Assembly: GCF_009183415.1 (NCBI RefSeq)
Contig: NZ_WEHU01000019.1
Coordinates: 24,685 to 88,684, forward strand
DNA: 64,000 nt
From: Bacillus sp. B1-b2
Lineage (GTDB): Bacteria > Bacillota > Bacilli > Bacillales > Cytobacillaceae
Direction of reading: 5' to 3'
Positions within the stretch are counted from its first letter, which is position 1. Each line of letters starts with the position of its first letter. The notes under the pieces are model-generated. The model was not told where the DNA came from, made no database searches, and saw only the letters and a program-made list of their open reading frames with translations. Shown here piece by piece: positions 7,570 through 17,647 of this stretch. A program made the translations under genes and the position numbers.

Positions 7570-9720
7570 CTATTTCCCTATCATCATAAAGCTTATAGGT
7601 GGTATTTTCCACTTCTGTTTTCCTTCAATAAATGGGTAATGGTCGTCATAAATCTCATCATCACTCACCAATAATTTCCAACCACTCTCTGGTATCTCTA
7701 TTTCCTCTTCATGATGTTGAACATTAATATAGACAATGATGGTTTCCCATTTCCCTAACTCTCCGATATCTTGCAATTGATATTCGAGAATGGAATTAGG
7801 TAGGACATCTATCGTTACATGCTTTACAATCTCATCGACTGTACTTAATCGAAATGCTTTTGTTCTTTTCCGTAATGTAATTAAATTCTTTATAAATTGT
7901 ACATTTTCTATGAATTGATCTTTTCGGTTCCAATCCATTTGATTAATCGGGTCAGGAGATTGATAGCTATTTTCGATTCCATATTTCGTTCGGAAGAATT
8001 CTTGACCACTATGTAAAAAAGGAACTCCCTGGCTTATAAGAACGATTGCACTTGCCAAACGATGCATTTTTTGTTTCTTCTCATTGGTTTCTTCAGGGAA
8101 GCATATTTCTATCTTATCCCATAGTGTATGGTTATCATGAGATTCTACGTAATTTACCGATTTATTAGGATTATTGAACATTCCTTTCTCATGATAAAGC
8201 CCAATACTACCAGATAATAGCTCTCTTAAATCATGCAGATACTGCAAATTTCCAAATGCAACTCCTATGTCATGTAGCTGAAATGTACTTCCTTTTACTT
8301 TATCTCTAAATTGATCATTGAATTGTCCGATTCCGTCTAACTCTTTCTGATTCATAATGGTTGCTTTTTCTTGCAGCTGAAGAGGAGTTGCTAAATCCCA
8401 CCCTTCTCCAATCAAGATTATATTCTCATTCCTATCATCACACAATTTTCGAATTTGCTGCATCGTGGTCACATCAAGAATACCCATTAAATCGAAACGA
8501 AATCCATCTACTTGATATTCTTCTAACCAAAAACGGATGGAATCAAGAATAAATCTTCTTACCATTGCACGCTCAGAAGCAATATCATTCCCCACACCAG
8601 TACCATTAGACGGCATACCATATTGGTTATAGCGGAAATAGTACCCTGGTACAATTTTTTCAAACGATGATGCCTCTTTTTTATACACATGATTATAAAC
8701 AACATCCAATATTACTCGAATACCTTGTTCTTGAACAGTTTGTATCATCTCTTTTAGTTCATTAATTCTTCTATACGGTTCAGTAGGATCACAAGAGTAA
8801 CTTCCTTCTGGCACGTTAAAATGAGACGGATTATATCCCCAATTATATTGCTTTAAGACCTCTAGCTCATCTACCTCTTCAAAATCATGCACAGGTAAGA
8901 ACTCAACATGAGTAATACCTAAGTCTTTCATATAGGAAAGACCTGATAACTGCTCTTTTTTTGTTCTTGTATTCAGTTCTGTAACTCCTTTATATTTTCC
9001 TTTATCCTGTACACCACTTTCGGGGTGGATGGTAAAATCTCGGATATGCGTTTCATAAAAAATACTATCAACAGTATTTTTTAAAGGAGGTAAAACAGGT
9101 TTTTGTACTTTGGTTTTATTTAAATCTACAATAACACCAAAAGAGCCATTAACAGAAACTGCAACACAATAAGGATCCATTACTTCAGACCACTCAAGAT
9201 TAACAAGAACTAGAAAGCTATAATAGTGTCCCTCTAAATTCTCATTAACTTCAACGCTCCATACTCCTTTATCCTGCCTGCACATATCTATTACTCTTCT
9301 TTCCTTTTCAGGAGCTTTAGGAGCATTAATAACTAACTTTACTTGCTGAGCAGTAGGTGCCCAGAGAAACGTTTTAATAGAAGTATTTGTGTATTCTAAA
9401 CCAAGAGGTCCATCATAATAGTACATATCATCGAACGCTTTCGTTCGTATAACTGCTCCAATTTGAAGATCCGTCTTTCCATTGTTTTCATCTTCAATCT
9501 CAAACCTTTTTCCCAGTTGAATAGGTTCTTTTATTCTACAGCTATATTTAACGAAGTGTTGCATTTTTTCTTTACTTTGTATAGGAAGTTCCATTCTATT
9601 CTGGTTATCAACAAGTACAAACTTTGATGATTCCCCTTCACAATAAGAATACGGTAAAAGAATAGTTATAAGTGTTAATTCATCGAGGTAGGCAAAAAAA
9701 CTTCTTCTAATAGATAGCAT
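7570..9720 (-). CDS. amyX: Pullulanase, type I
   Basis: This 716-residue glycoside hydrolase family 13 enzyme cleaves alpha-1,6 branches of pullulan and glycogen-type polymers. It has an N-terminal starch-binding/CBM48-like part (LWAPTAQQVKL near residue 119), the type I signature YNWGYNP (292-298), the nucleophile in DGFRFD (Asp410), the acid/base in GEGW (Glu439) and the transition-state Asp in ESHDNHTLWD near residue 530. There is no signal peptide, so it is probably intracellular, perhaps debranching glycogen made by the glg operon of the same window. The ATG follows AAGGGAG. Confidence 0.95.
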   Translation of the reverse strand: MLSIRRSFFAYLDELTLITILLPYSYCEGESSKFVLVDNQNRMELPIQSKEKMQHFVKYSCRIKEPIQLGKRFEIEDENNGKTDLQIGAVIRTKAFDDMYYYDGPLGLEYTNTSIKTFLWAPTAQQVKLVINAPKAPEKERRVIDMCRQDKGVWSVEVNENLEGHYYSFLVLVNLEWSEVMDPYCVAVSVNGSFGVIVDLNKTKVQKPVLPPLKNTVDSIFYETHIRDFTIHPESGVQDKGKYKGVTELNTRTKKEQLSGLSYMKDLGITHVEFLPVHDFEEVDELEVLKQYNWGYNPSHFNVPEGSYSCDPTEPYRRINELKEMIQTVQEQGIRVILDVVYNHVYKKEASSFEKIVPGYYFRYNQYGMPSNGTGVGNDIASERAMVRRFILDSIRFWLEEYQVDGFRFDLMGILDVTTMQQIRKLCDDRNENIILIGEGWDLATPLQLQEKATIMNQKELDGIGQFNDQFRDKVKGSTFQLHDIGVAFGNLQYLHDLRELLSGSIGLYHEKGMFNNPNKSVNYVESHDNHTLWDKIEICFPEETNEKKQKMHRLASAIVLISQGVPFLHSGQEFFRTKYGIENSYQSPDPINQMDWNRKDQFIENVQFIKNLITLRKRTKAFRLSTVDEIVKHVTIDVLPNSILEYQLQDIGELGKWETIIVYINVQHHEEEIEIPESGWKLLVSDDEIYDDHYPFIEGKQKWKIPPISFMMIGK

Positions 9721-9802
9721 TTTCTCTCACTCCCTTGGTCTAAACAACTTAGCTCTTTCTTACTTTATTACTTTCCTACTACTATTTATTCTAATTATCT
9801 CT

Positions 9803-10777
9803 TTATTGATCTGTTTTATCCCATTCATAACGTCGGCTAGATACAGTAAGTCCATATTGTAATAAACTTTCTGCCGCCTTTAATTGTATCGCTTTTATAG
9901 GCGAATGATGATTACGCATTTTTTGAAACCATTCTTCGTAATTCCTTTTTTCAACGATTGTTAAATCATAAGGGGCTGTTGGAAAGTCGATATATCCATT
10001 ACGAGTAAGAATTACTTTTTGGATAGGTAAAAGTATTTGATATTTTTCTAGAATGCTTCTCACAATACTCTCTGTTCTATTAATGGAAATTACTGGACTA
10101 AGCAGTTTTTTCTCCTGGTCGTTCTTTTTCTTTATCCAAAACTTCTCATTTGAACCAACAAATACGGCGGAATTTTCAGCTTCTAATAAATGAATACACC
10201 AAATTTCTGTTGGCGTAATAATCACTGTATCTAATTCTATTGGAGCCTGTTTTAGTTGAATAATAGGTTGATAAAGCACTAAAAACGTATCAGGAAATCT
10301 TTGTAAATAATATTTCAAAAGGTCGTCATAATAGAGAGTTCTCTTCACTGTAGAAATTTCCGTTAATGTAGAACTAGCCCATTTCAATTGAAAATGAAAG
10401 AGTTGATTTAGAAACTGTAGCTTCAGTTCATCAATGGAATGAGGATGCTTATATTGGTTAGAATCATAGTGAAACTGCAAATCATCTTCATCTCTGTCTT
10501 GAATTTCCTCTTGAATATCTATCGTATCTATAAATTCTTCTTCTGTTTTTTTACGATTTATAATTGTTTTCATTTTTTCTAGAAAAGTGGGTTTTTCCTT
10601 AATCCATTCTTCTTCCATAGGATTATTTAAATGAAAGACACTTCGGTCGTTTGTAGTATATGCTTTTTTAATGCCTTCCCACTTTTGTTTTTTTAAGCGT
10701 ACAAACCGTGAAGGATATAATACGATATTTTGTTCATACCGTGAAACATAATCCCTTAACTTAATTAACTGCGCCAA
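9803..10777 (-). CDS. ytlQ: NERD-domain-like protein YtlQ
   Basis: I start this gene at TTG 10777, preceded by AGGGGGA, which gives MAQLIKLRDYVSRYEQ and 324 residues. An upstream in-frame start would overlap thpR. The C-terminal half (LDTVIITPTEIWCIHLLEAE, then SPVISINRTESIVRSIL) resembles nuclease-related NERD domains, although the catalytic residues are not obvious. There are no membrane segments. It follows thpR by 25 bp and is probably cotranscribed with it. Function unknown; assigned by position and N-terminal similarity to B. subtilis YtlQ. Confidence 0.65.
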   Translation of the reverse strand: MAQLIKLRDYVSRYEQNIVLYPSRFVRLKKQKWEGIKKAYTTNDRSVFHLNNPMEEEWIKEKPTFLEKMKTIINRKKTEEEFIDTIDIQEEIQDRDEDDLQFHYDSNQYKHPHSIDELKLQFLNQLFHFQLKWASSTLTEISTVKRTLYYDDLLKYYLQRFPDTFLVLYQPIIQLKQAPIELDTVIITPTEIWCIHLLEAENSAVFVGSNEKFWIKKKNDQEKKLLSPVISINRTESIVRSILEKYQILLPIQKVILTRNGYIDFPTAPYDLTIVEKRNYEEWFQKMRNHHSPIKAIQLKAAESLLQYGLTVSSRRYEWDKTDQ

Positions 10778-10802
10778 TCTTGTTCCCCCTAAGCAAATAA
10801 TA

Positions 10803-11381
10803 CTAGTGATTATCTGCAAATGTATAACTTGTGATCACTTCATACTTTGGTTCTTGATTTAAATGTGTTTGAAATAATTGAATAGAGTCTACTTTCATAT
10901 TCGATGGATTAATTGTAAAAGAATTATTATCTAATAAATTTGGGGAAAAAGACTTATCTCCTTCCCATTTTCTTGCTAAGGTAATATGAGGATGGAATGG
11001 GCGTGAATCTATAGTGAATTCTAAAGAAAGACAAATTTCATATACCTTGTCTCTTAGTTTATTTAATTGCATGTCTTCCTCTAATCCCGCCCAAAAAATT
11101 CTAGGTTTTTCATGGTTACCAAAAACACCTAAATGATTTATATGTAACAGAAAGTCTGAAGAGCCTTTTATATTCTCTTCTAATAACTGCTGTAAAGCTC
11201 TTAACTTTTCTATAGGTATACCACCTAAAAAGGCAAGAGTTATATGATAATCTAAGGGGTGAACCCACCTCTGAAACGGAAACTGAGTTATTAAGCCCTT
11301 TTGCCTTTTTTCTATTTCCGTTATCATTTCATCAGGTACTTTTATGCCAATAAAATAATGCGTTTGTTGTTTAACAGTCAT
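10803..11381 (-). CDS. thpR: RNA 2',3'-cyclic phosphodiesterase (LigT/ThpR family)
   Basis: The 192-residue 2H phosphoesterase carries both HxTx motifs, HITLAFLGG near residue 46 and HPHITLARKW near residue 129. Family members open 2',3'-cyclic phosphate RNA ends to 2'-phosphates, and E. coli LigT also ligates tRNA halves in reverse. It corresponds to B. subtilis YtlP by position. It probably forms an operon with ytlQ. Confidence 0.88.
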   Translation of the reverse strand: MTVKQQTHYFIGIKVPDEMITEIEKRQKGLITQFPFQRWVHPLDYHITLAFLGGIPIEKLRALQQLLEENIKGSSDFLLHINHLGVFGNHEKPRIFWAGLEEDMQLNKLRDKVYEICLSLEFTIDSRPFHPHITLARKWEGDKSFSPNLLDNNSFTINPSNMKVDSIQLFQTHLNQEPKYEVITSYTFADNH

Positions 11382-11503
11382 AAAAATTAAGTTCCTTTAC
11401 ATATTGGACTTTTTTAGAAAATAATGATTAATATTCTATTATATATCCGAATTAGGTTATTTTAACCCTATTACACGTAGGAAAAATAAAGAAAATAAAC
11501 ATG

Positions 11504-11543
11504 AAAAAGCATACAAATGAATTTATTATATCACCTGTATGCT
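11504..11543 (-). terminator. Terminator after dat
   Basis: AGCATACA and TGTATGCT arms (11543-11508 on the minus strand) are followed by TTTTTC. It lies about 36 bp past the dat stop codon. Confidence 0.65.
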
Positions 11544-11578
11544 ACTTCTCTAAGCATTTTACGAATGAGAGAGTGAAT

Positions 11579-12442
11579 TTATTGAGGAATGAGCTCCCCA
11601 CATTCTGATATTATGGCTTCAACAAATAAACTTTGTAATATTCTTGTCTTTTCCCCGACTTTCCCTTCTTTTACTGGAACATTATTTATTTCGGTAATAG
11701 GAGTAACCTCTGATGTTGTACTTGTAAGAAAAACTTCGTCTGCATCTATTAAGTCTTCAATAGAAAATGCCTTCTCTTCTATATCAATTCCATTCTCTTG
11801 GCTTATTTCTATTAACTTCTGTCTAGTAATCCCATTTAGAATAGAAGGACTCGCCTCGTGGGTTTGTATTTTTTCGCCTTTTACAATCCATATATTAGAA
11901 GAGCTTCCTTCCGTTACTGTCACATCACGATATTGAATGCTTTCATAACAATCTGCTTCTGCTGCTTTTTGCTTTGCCATTACATTCCCTAGTAAATTTA
12001 AGCTTTTAATATCACATCGAGACCATCTAATATCTTCAACTGTAATGGCAGAAACACCATCCTCTAAATTGGATAAAGGTCTCTTAAATTCTTTTGTATA
12101 AGCAATAAAAGTTGGAGCGACTTCTGTTTCAGGAAAGGAATGATTTCTAGCACTAACCCCTCTTGTAAATTGCATATAAATGAAACCCATATCTAAGGTA
12201 TTTTTTTGTATTAGCTGCTCTAATAATTGAGTTAATTCATCCACTGAATAGGAAATAGAAATACTTAATTTTTCACTACTTTGAAGCAATCTTTGAAGAT
12301 GCTCTTTTACCGTGAACATTTTGCTATTATATACTCGAATAACCTCATAAATTCCATCACCGAACTGATACCCTCTATCTTCAATATCTACTTTTGCTTC
12401 TGTTCTTGGAATAAATTCCCCATTCATAAGCACAATGCTCAT
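11579..12442 (-). CDS. dat: D-amino-acid aminotransferase
   Basis: This 287-residue fold-type IV PLP enzyme interconverts D-alanine/2-oxoglutarate and pyruvate/D-glutamate, supplying D-glutamate for peptidoglycan. The PLP lysine is Lys146 in DIKSLNLLGNVMAKQ. FGDGIYEVIRVY (residues 27-38) and RGVSARNHSFP (94-104) are D-aminotransferase signatures that separate it from branched-chain enzymes. It lies 22 bp downstream of pepV and ends in its own terminator. Confidence 0.93.
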   Translation of the reverse strand: MSIVLMNGEFIPRTEAKVDIEDRGYQFGDGIYEVIRVYNSKMFTVKEHLQRLLQSSEKLSISISYSVDELTQLLEQLIQKNTLDMGFIYMQFTRGVSARNHSFPETEVAPTFIAYTKEFKRPLSNLEDGVSAITVEDIRWSRCDIKSLNLLGNVMAKQKAAEADCYESIQYRDVTVTEGSSSNIWIVKGEKIQTHEASPSILNGITRQKLIEISQENGIDIEEKAFSIEDLIDADEVFLTSTTSEVTPITEINNVPVKEGKVGEKTRILQSLFVEAIISECGELIPQ

Positions 12443-12464
12443 ATTCCTCTTCTCCTTTTGTTCT

Positions 12465-13883
12465 TTATTTAGCTAATTCATATATTGCTTGCGCATAGAT
12501 AGCAGTAGCTTTTAATAAATCCTCCAGATACATATATTCATCTTTTTTATGAGCTATATCTTCTCTCCCTGGAAATAGAGGTCCAAACGCAACTCCCTTT
12601 TCTAAGGATCTTGCATAAGTTCCTCCACCAATGGAAATTAACTTCGCTTCTTCTCCAGTTTGTTCCACATAAACCTTGCTTAATGTTTGAATTAATTCAG
12701 ATTCTTTTTCCACATAATGTGGTTTAGAATCCGAGAAGTTTGTGATGTGAAAACCTTGCTTCTCTAAAAGCGCATCTAGTTTCACTTTTGTATCATCCAT
12801 ATTATTAGTTACAGGATATCTTACGGTTTGTCCTAACTTACCACCTTTATTAGAGTCAAACTCTAGGATTCCAACATTAAGAGTTAAATCCCCAGTAATG
12901 TCATCATGATAGTTAATTCCTAGTTTTTTCCCTCTTGAATCATTTACAAAATAATCTCGTACAAAGTGGAAATAGTGTCTTGCTTTTGAATCTAGCTCTA
13001 AAGAAGAAAGAAATTCCACCAACTTCAATCCAGCATTAATACCGTTGTTTGGTTCCAATCCATGAGCAGATATTCCCTCTATTTCTAACACTAAGTCACC
13101 ATTATCGATATAATACTTTCCAGGTAAATCCTTTTCCTTTAAGAAGTTTTGATAACGCTGAATCACTTCTGTTTGCGCTCCTTCTTTCGCTTCTAGGCTT
13201 ACACTAGCAAAATCGGGAACCATATTATATCTTCTTCCAGAAGCAAATTGAAGTACTCTCACAGCTCCATCTGAAACGTTATCATCCTTAGGTAATTGTA
13301 CAATATCAAAGTCTGAAATTCCTTTTTCTGCGTAAATGATTGGAAAATCTGCATCTGGAGCAAAGCCAATATCAGGCATTTTTTCTTCTTTAAAGTATGT
13401 ATCTACACATCTCCAATCACTTTCCTCATCAGTACCAATTATTATTCTAATTTCTTTACTTAAAGGTACATTTAAATCTTTCACAATCTTCAACGCGTAG
13501 TAAGCAGCCATGGTTGGTCCCTTATCATCTAATGCACCGCGAGCATAGATTTTTCCATCTCTAATCTCAGCACCATAAGGATCACTAGACCAACCATCTC
13601 CTTCTGGAACTACATCTACATGACATAATATGCCAAGGATCTCTTCTCCTTGACCATATTGAAGGTGTCCCGCAATATTTTTAACGTTTTTACTTATAAA
13701 GCCATCTCGTTCTCCTAATTGAAGCATAAAAGTTAATGCCTCTTTCACTCCTTGACCTAACGGAGCTTCTTCTGTAGCATTCTCTTCATCAAGCACACTT
13801 TTTATTTGTAATAATCCTTGTAGGTCCTTTATAAAACTGTCTTTTCGTATATGTATTTCATTTAACCAATCAATTGAACTCAT
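12465..13883 (-). CDS. pepV: Dipeptidase PepV
   Basis: This 472-residue M20-family dizinc dipeptidase is cytosolic. Metal ligands are seen in GILCHVDVVPEGDGW (His88, Asp90) and ARGALDDKGPTMA (Asp120 region), and the catalytic Glu lies in GTDEESDW near residue 155. SAHGLEPNNGINAG is the M20 lid-domain histidine motif. PepV cleaves dipeptides, including those with an N-terminal beta-Ala or D-Ala. It is the first gene of an apparent pepV-dat operon, which pairs D-amino acid-related functions. Confidence 0.94.
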   Translation of the reverse strand: MSSIDWLNEIHIRKDSFIKDLQGLLQIKSVLDEENATEEAPLGQGVKEALTFMLQLGERDGFISKNVKNIAGHLQYGQGEEILGILCHVDVVPEGDGWSSDPYGAEIRDGKIYARGALDDKGPTMAAYYALKIVKDLNVPLSKEIRIIIGTDEESDWRCVDTYFKEEKMPDIGFAPDADFPIIYAEKGISDFDIVQLPKDDNVSDGAVRVLQFASGRRYNMVPDFASVSLEAKEGAQTEVIQRYQNFLKEKDLPGKYYIDNGDLVLEIEGISAHGLEPNNGINAGLKLVEFLSSLELDSKARHYFHFVRDYFVNDSRGKKLGINYHDDITGDLTLNVGILEFDSNKGGKLGQTVRYPVTNNMDDTKVKLDALLEKQGFHITNFSDSKPHYVEKESELIQTLSKVYVEQTGEEAKLISIGGGTYARSLEKGVAFGPLFPGREDIAHKKDEYMYLEDLLKATAIYAQAIYELAK

Positions 13884-14067
13884 AATATCCTCCTTGAACC
13901 TTCTATTCCATATTTAGTATAAAAAAAACATACCATAAATAAGGATAGAAGAAAAATAAATTAAATAGCTTTTTTCATAATAAAGTTAATTCCAAGTATA
14001 GTACACTTATCATATCGTTTATCAGCAAATCAAAAAACAAATTTTTGGAAAAGGGATTGTGATATAG

Positions 14068-14520
14068 ATGGGTTATGTAGAAGATTTAAGAAAGCTAGTA
14101 GGCAAAATGCCAGTTATTTTAGTTGGATCGGTTATTATTCTTCTAAACAATGAGCATCACATTCTATTACAAGAAAGAAAGCATCCGAACAAGGTTTGGG
14201 GACTTCCTGGTGGTTTAATGGAAATAGGAGAAAGTACAGAAGAAGCTGCTAAAAGAGAATTAACAGAAGAGACTGGTCTTCAAGCTAAAAACCTTCAATT
14301 ATTATCTGTATATTCAGGGAAAGATTATTACACAGTTGCTGCAAATGGAGATCCCTTCTATACAGTAACTACAGCTTATTACTCCAATGAGTATGATGGA
14401 GTGATGGAAGTAAATGAAGAAGAAGGTTACAGCTTAGCTTTTTTTTCGATGAATGACTTGCCTAAGCAAATGGTTGGTAGTCATCGTAGAATGATCCATG
14501 ATTTTATTAGAACCCGTTAA
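14068..14520 (+). CDS. NUDIX hydrolase
   Basis: The 150-residue protein contains a complete Nudix box (GLMEIGESTEEAAKRELTEE, from Gly49). That predicts a Mg-dependent hydrolase of a nucleoside diphosphate-linked substrate. The WGLPGGL lead-in is canonical. The specific substrate cannot be inferred. It is transcribed away from pepV and has no operon partner. Confidence 0.88.
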   Translation: MGYVEDLRKLVGKMPVILVGSVIILLNNEHHILLQERKHPNKVWGLPGGLMEIGESTEEAAKRELTEETGLQAKNLQLLSVYSGKDYYTVAANGDPFYTVTTAYYSNEYDGVMEVNEEEGYSLAFFSMNDLPKQMVGSHRRMIHDFIRTR

Positions 14521-14902
14521 TGAACGAAAAAGAAGATTTTTTATGTTTAGTCATTTAGATATACGGGTATTTATTATAACTTTATTGTTTATTGAATTTT
14601 CATTCATATCCATTTCATTCGAACCATATGATAATGGTAAGCAAAGACTACAGGAGGTGGCAATACAGACATAAATAAGCAAATATTTTGTAAATTGATG
14701 CAAATAATGTAGAATATATTATTGAATAGGGGTACAATAATTGTATAGATTAGAAGTCTATAATATTGTTCACTATTTAGCCATTTGAAAAGGGGTTGTC
14801 TGTAAAAAAGAAAATTACATACGCTTGGAGAACTAATCTTCAAATAAGCTGTCGGTCGCTGGAATTTGCCAAAGGTTTGAAAAAAGGATAGGGAGTGGTT
14901 TA
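14521..14902 (+). other. Intergenic region upstream of ytzE
   Basis: These 382 bp hold no supported gene. A consensus-like AGGAGGTGG occurs at about 14651, but no start codon follows at workable distance and an in-frame TAA comes soon after. AT-rich promoter-like boxes for ytzE lie near 14700-14765, without a clear best choice. Confidence 0.5.
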
Positions 14903-15124
14903 TTGAAACCTTCAACTAACCGGATGTTAAACCGTATCAAATCCGTCTACATGTTTATTAGTAAGCGTGGAACTGTAACAACACAAGAGCTAGTGGAGGA
15001 ATTTGGTATTACTCCGCGAACGATTCAAAGAGATTTGAATGTGTTAGCTTATAATGACTTAGTGCAAAGCCCTAGTCGTGGAAAATGGACAACAACTAGA
15101 AAGAAAGTAAAATTGACATCCTAA
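14903..15124 (+). CDS. ytzE: DeoR-type HTH regulator YtzE
   Basis: The 73-residue protein consists almost only of a DeoR-type helix-turn-helix (TTQELVEEFGITPRTIQRDL, about residues 26-45) with no effector-binding domain. It starts at TTG, preceded by GGGAGTGG. Truncated DeoR-like proteins of this kind are conserved next to the rsuA/ytgP genes in Bacillus. It is probably a DNA-binding regulator; its target is unknown. Confidence 0.82.
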   Translation: MKPSTNRMLNRIKSVYMFISKRGTVTTQELVEEFGITPRTIQRDLNVLAYNDLVQSPSRGKWTTTRKKVKLTS

Positions 15125-15189
15125 ATAGTACTTGCTCTTAGAAACAATATGAACTTCGAAAATTAGATAAAATCACATGATGTAAAAAG

Positions 15190-15256
15190 TAAAACCTTAC
15201 TATTGCATCCAATGACTATCATTTACTATTCATTGGATTACTATGGTAAGGTTTTA
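15190..15256. terminator. Bidirectional terminator between ytzE and rsuA
   Basis: AAAACCTTAC and GTAAGGTTTT plus an inner ATCCAATGA/TCATTGGAT stem form a long hairpin with a small internal loop. T-rich sequence follows on both sides. Confidence 0.8.
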
Positions 15257-15277
15257 TTTTATCCATATTACATGATT

Positions 15278-16003
15278 TTATGCATCTTGCACTTGATAAT
15301 TTTGAAGTAATTCTACTTCCTCATCTGTTAGTTCACGATATTCCCCTAACTCTAACGTTTCATCAAGCTCAAGTGGCCCCATGGACAAACGTTTTAAATA
15401 AATCACTTTTTTTCCAACACTTTCAAACATTCTTTTCACTTGATGAAATTTACCTTCAGAGATTGTTAATTCGATATCAGAAGTTTCTCCTGATTTTAAG
15501 ACAGTTAGCTGTCCTGGTTTTGTAACATAACCATCATCCAAGGTAACTCCCTCTTTAAAAGCAAGAACGTCCTCTTCTCCAACCATTCCTTTAACAACTG
15601 CAAAATATGTTTTGGGAACATGTTTCTTTGGAGAAAGTAACCGATGCGATAATTTCCCATCGTTTGTTAGAATTAATAATCCTTCTGTATCCTTATCCAA
15701 TCTACCAACAGGAAAAGGGTTATACACCGCATCCTCTAATTGCAGAATATCTACTACAGTCTCTTCTCTAGTATCTTCAGTAGCTGAAATTACACCAGGT
15801 GGCTTATTCATCATAAGATAAATATATTCCTTATAATCAACTAACTCATTGTATAGATATATTTCATCTACTTTAGGATCAACATGATGTTTGGCATCTT
15901 TTATTATTTCGCCATTTACTTTTACTGCTTTATTTTTCAATATCGTTTTTACTTCTTTTCTGCTGCCATATCCTAAATTGGCAAGCATCTTATCAATTCT
16001 CAT
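15278..16003 (-). CDS. rsuA: 16S rRNA pseudouridine synthase, RsuA family
   Basis: The 241-residue protein has an N-terminal S4 RNA-binding domain (residues 1-60) and an RsuA/RluB-type catalytic domain. The catalytic Asp103 is in GRLDKDTEGLLILTNDG. The family isomerises U516 in 16S rRNA; the closely related RluB/RluE cannot be fully excluded by eye. It lies 18 bp downstream of murJ on the same strand and is probably cotranscribed. B. subtilis has the equivalent ytzG here. Confidence 0.88.
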   Translation of the reverse strand: MRIDKMLANLGYGSRKEVKTILKNKAVKVNGEIIKDAKHHVDPKVDEIYLYNELVDYKEYIYLMMNKPPGVISATEDTREETVVDILQLEDAVYNPFPVGRLDKDTEGLLILTNDGKLSHRLLSPKKHVPKTYFAVVKGMVGEEDVLAFKEGVTLDDGYVTKPGQLTVLKSGETSDIELTISEGKFHQVKRMFESVGKKVIYLKRLSMGPLELDETLELGEYRELTDEEVELLQNYQVQDA

Positions 16004-16021
16004 CTCATCACAACCTAAAAA

Positions 16022-17647
16022 TTAAAATGGAATTCTTAACTTACGCTTTATTTTTACTGCTTGATCTCCAAAAAGTAAATACGCTAATTTGGAACGATAT
16101 GCTAGGTACACATAGATTAACATACCAACACCAGCTACAATTATCACCATTACTAAAGAAGAAAATGCAGACTCTGTTGATAAAAATAAAGTTAAGAGTT
16201 TATACATTAATGTTGTAGCTATATACATTATTCCTGTGAAACCAACAATTAAGACACTTCTTCTAAAGACCATTTTAAAGGAGTATTTTGCATATATTCT
16301 AATGATAATTAAATTGATTACAATAGAAACAGTGTATCCTATTGTTGTAGCAAGAATAGCTCCATATGTTTCCCACTTCTCTATAAATGGAGTATTTAAG
16401 CTCAACTTTAGTAATATTCCTACTAATAAACTTAATACGGTAAAACGTTGCTCATTTATCCCTTGTAAAATCGCCGCAGTTACGGGATATAAAGAAAAAA
16501 GAATCGCAACAGGAGCATATACCCTAAGTACTTCAGCACCCATTAATAAATCTTCTGTTTGATAAAATAAACGATAAACTGGTTCGGCTAATACCGATAT
16601 ACCTATACATGCAGGTAATGTGATAAATAATAGTACTTGAAATGTTTGATTTAAGTTAGCAGACAACTCAGTTCGATCTTCTTTTACAAATGCTCGAGTT
16701 ATCATAGGAATTAATGCCATAGAAAATCCAGTAGCAAGTGAAACTGGAATAATAATAATCTTATGCGTCTGATAGTTAAAAATGTTTAAAGCTGTTTCTG
16801 AAATAGATTGCAGCCCAATATTACTCATTGCACGATTAAATGTAAGAGTGTCAACTAATTGAAATAACGGATTTGCAAGTCCTACAAAGACAAATGGTGC
16901 TGCTGAAATCAGTATCTCTTTATACATAGAGGAAAGAGGAATATCTGTAAGTGAGCCTTTATCATCTAACAGCAGACTATCATACGTATTTTTACTTTTT
17001 TGCCAGTACCAAAAGAGGACTGCTAATCCTCCAAGCGCTCCTACGAACGCTGCAAAAACAGAAGCACTTACAGCCGTAAGCAATTTTCCATTTAATACAT
17101 AGAGTACAAAAGCTGATCCTCCAAGTAAGAAAACAACTCGGACAATTTGCTCCACTACTGTGGATACAGCAGATGGTGTCATGGCATCATGTCCCTGAAA
17201 GAATCCCCTTATAAGACTCATAAATGGAACCACAATTAACGCAAAGCTCACTGCTCGAATAACAGTCGTTACTTGAGAGACGGTAGATGTAAAATCTTTA
17301 TCCGAAATAATCATATGAGCTAGAACTGGTGCAAGAAGATAAAGTGCTAGAAAGGACATAATACCAGAACATAGCATAATAAGTAGTCCTGATTTAAACA
17401 GTCTCCTCCCAACCTTATACTCTCCCATTGCATTATATTTAGAAATAAACTTACTCACAGCAAGTGGAATTCCTGCTGTTGCAATGCTAATCACAATAGT
17501 ATAAGCTACATAGGAATATTGATATAGAATGGTTCCTTGCTTTCCAACTATCATATTAAATGGTATAACATAAAATAGACCTAACGCTTTTGATATAATC
17601 GTTCCAAGCGTTAGAATGAATGTACCTTTTAGCAATTTTTGCGACAT
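16022..17647 (-). CDS. murJ: Lipid II flippase MurJ (YtgP)
   Basis: This 541-residue polytopic membrane protein of the MOP superfamily has about 14 hydrophobic segments. B. subtilis YtgP, at the same locus, is the MurJ-type flippase that moves lipid II across the membrane for peptidoglycan synthesis. The N-terminal GTFILTLGTIISKALGLFYV and the RGFFQGHDAMTPSAVSTVVE segment near residue 167 are typical. A polysaccharide exporter of the same superfamily is the alternative, but the synteny argues for MurJ. Confidence 0.87.
   Translation of the reverse strand: MSQKLLKGTFILTLGTIISKALGLFYVIPFNMIVGKQGTILYQYSYVAYTIVISIATAGIPLAVSKFISKYNAMGEYKVGRRLFKSGLLIMLCSGIMSFLALYLLAPVLAHMIISDKDFTSTVSQVTTVIRAVSFALIVVPFMSLIRGFFQGHDAMTPSAVSTVVEQIVRVVFLLGGSAFVLYVLNGKLLTAVSASVFAAFVGALGGLAVLFWYWQKSKNTYDSLLLDDKGSLTDIPLSSMYKEILISAAPFVFVGLANPLFQLVDTLTFNRAMSNIGLQSISETALNIFNYQTHKIIIIPVSLATGFSMALIPMITRAFVKEDRTELSANLNQTFQVLLFITLPACIGISVLAEPVYRLFYQTEDLLMGAEVLRVYAPVAILFSLYPVTAAILQGINEQRFTVLSLLVGILLKLSLNTPFIEKWETYGAILATTIGYTVSIVINLIIIRIYAKYSFKMVFRRSVLIVGFTGIMYIATTLMYKLLTLFLSTESAFSSLVMVIIVAGVGMLIYVYLAYRSKLAYLLFGDQAVKIKRKLRIPF

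Noticed and set aside
14604..14915. A 103-residue minus-strand frame opposite the ytzE leader
   Set aside because: It has no ribosome-binding site, overlaps the ytzE start, and has a Phe/Tyr/Ile-rich composition of AT-rich non-coding DNA.
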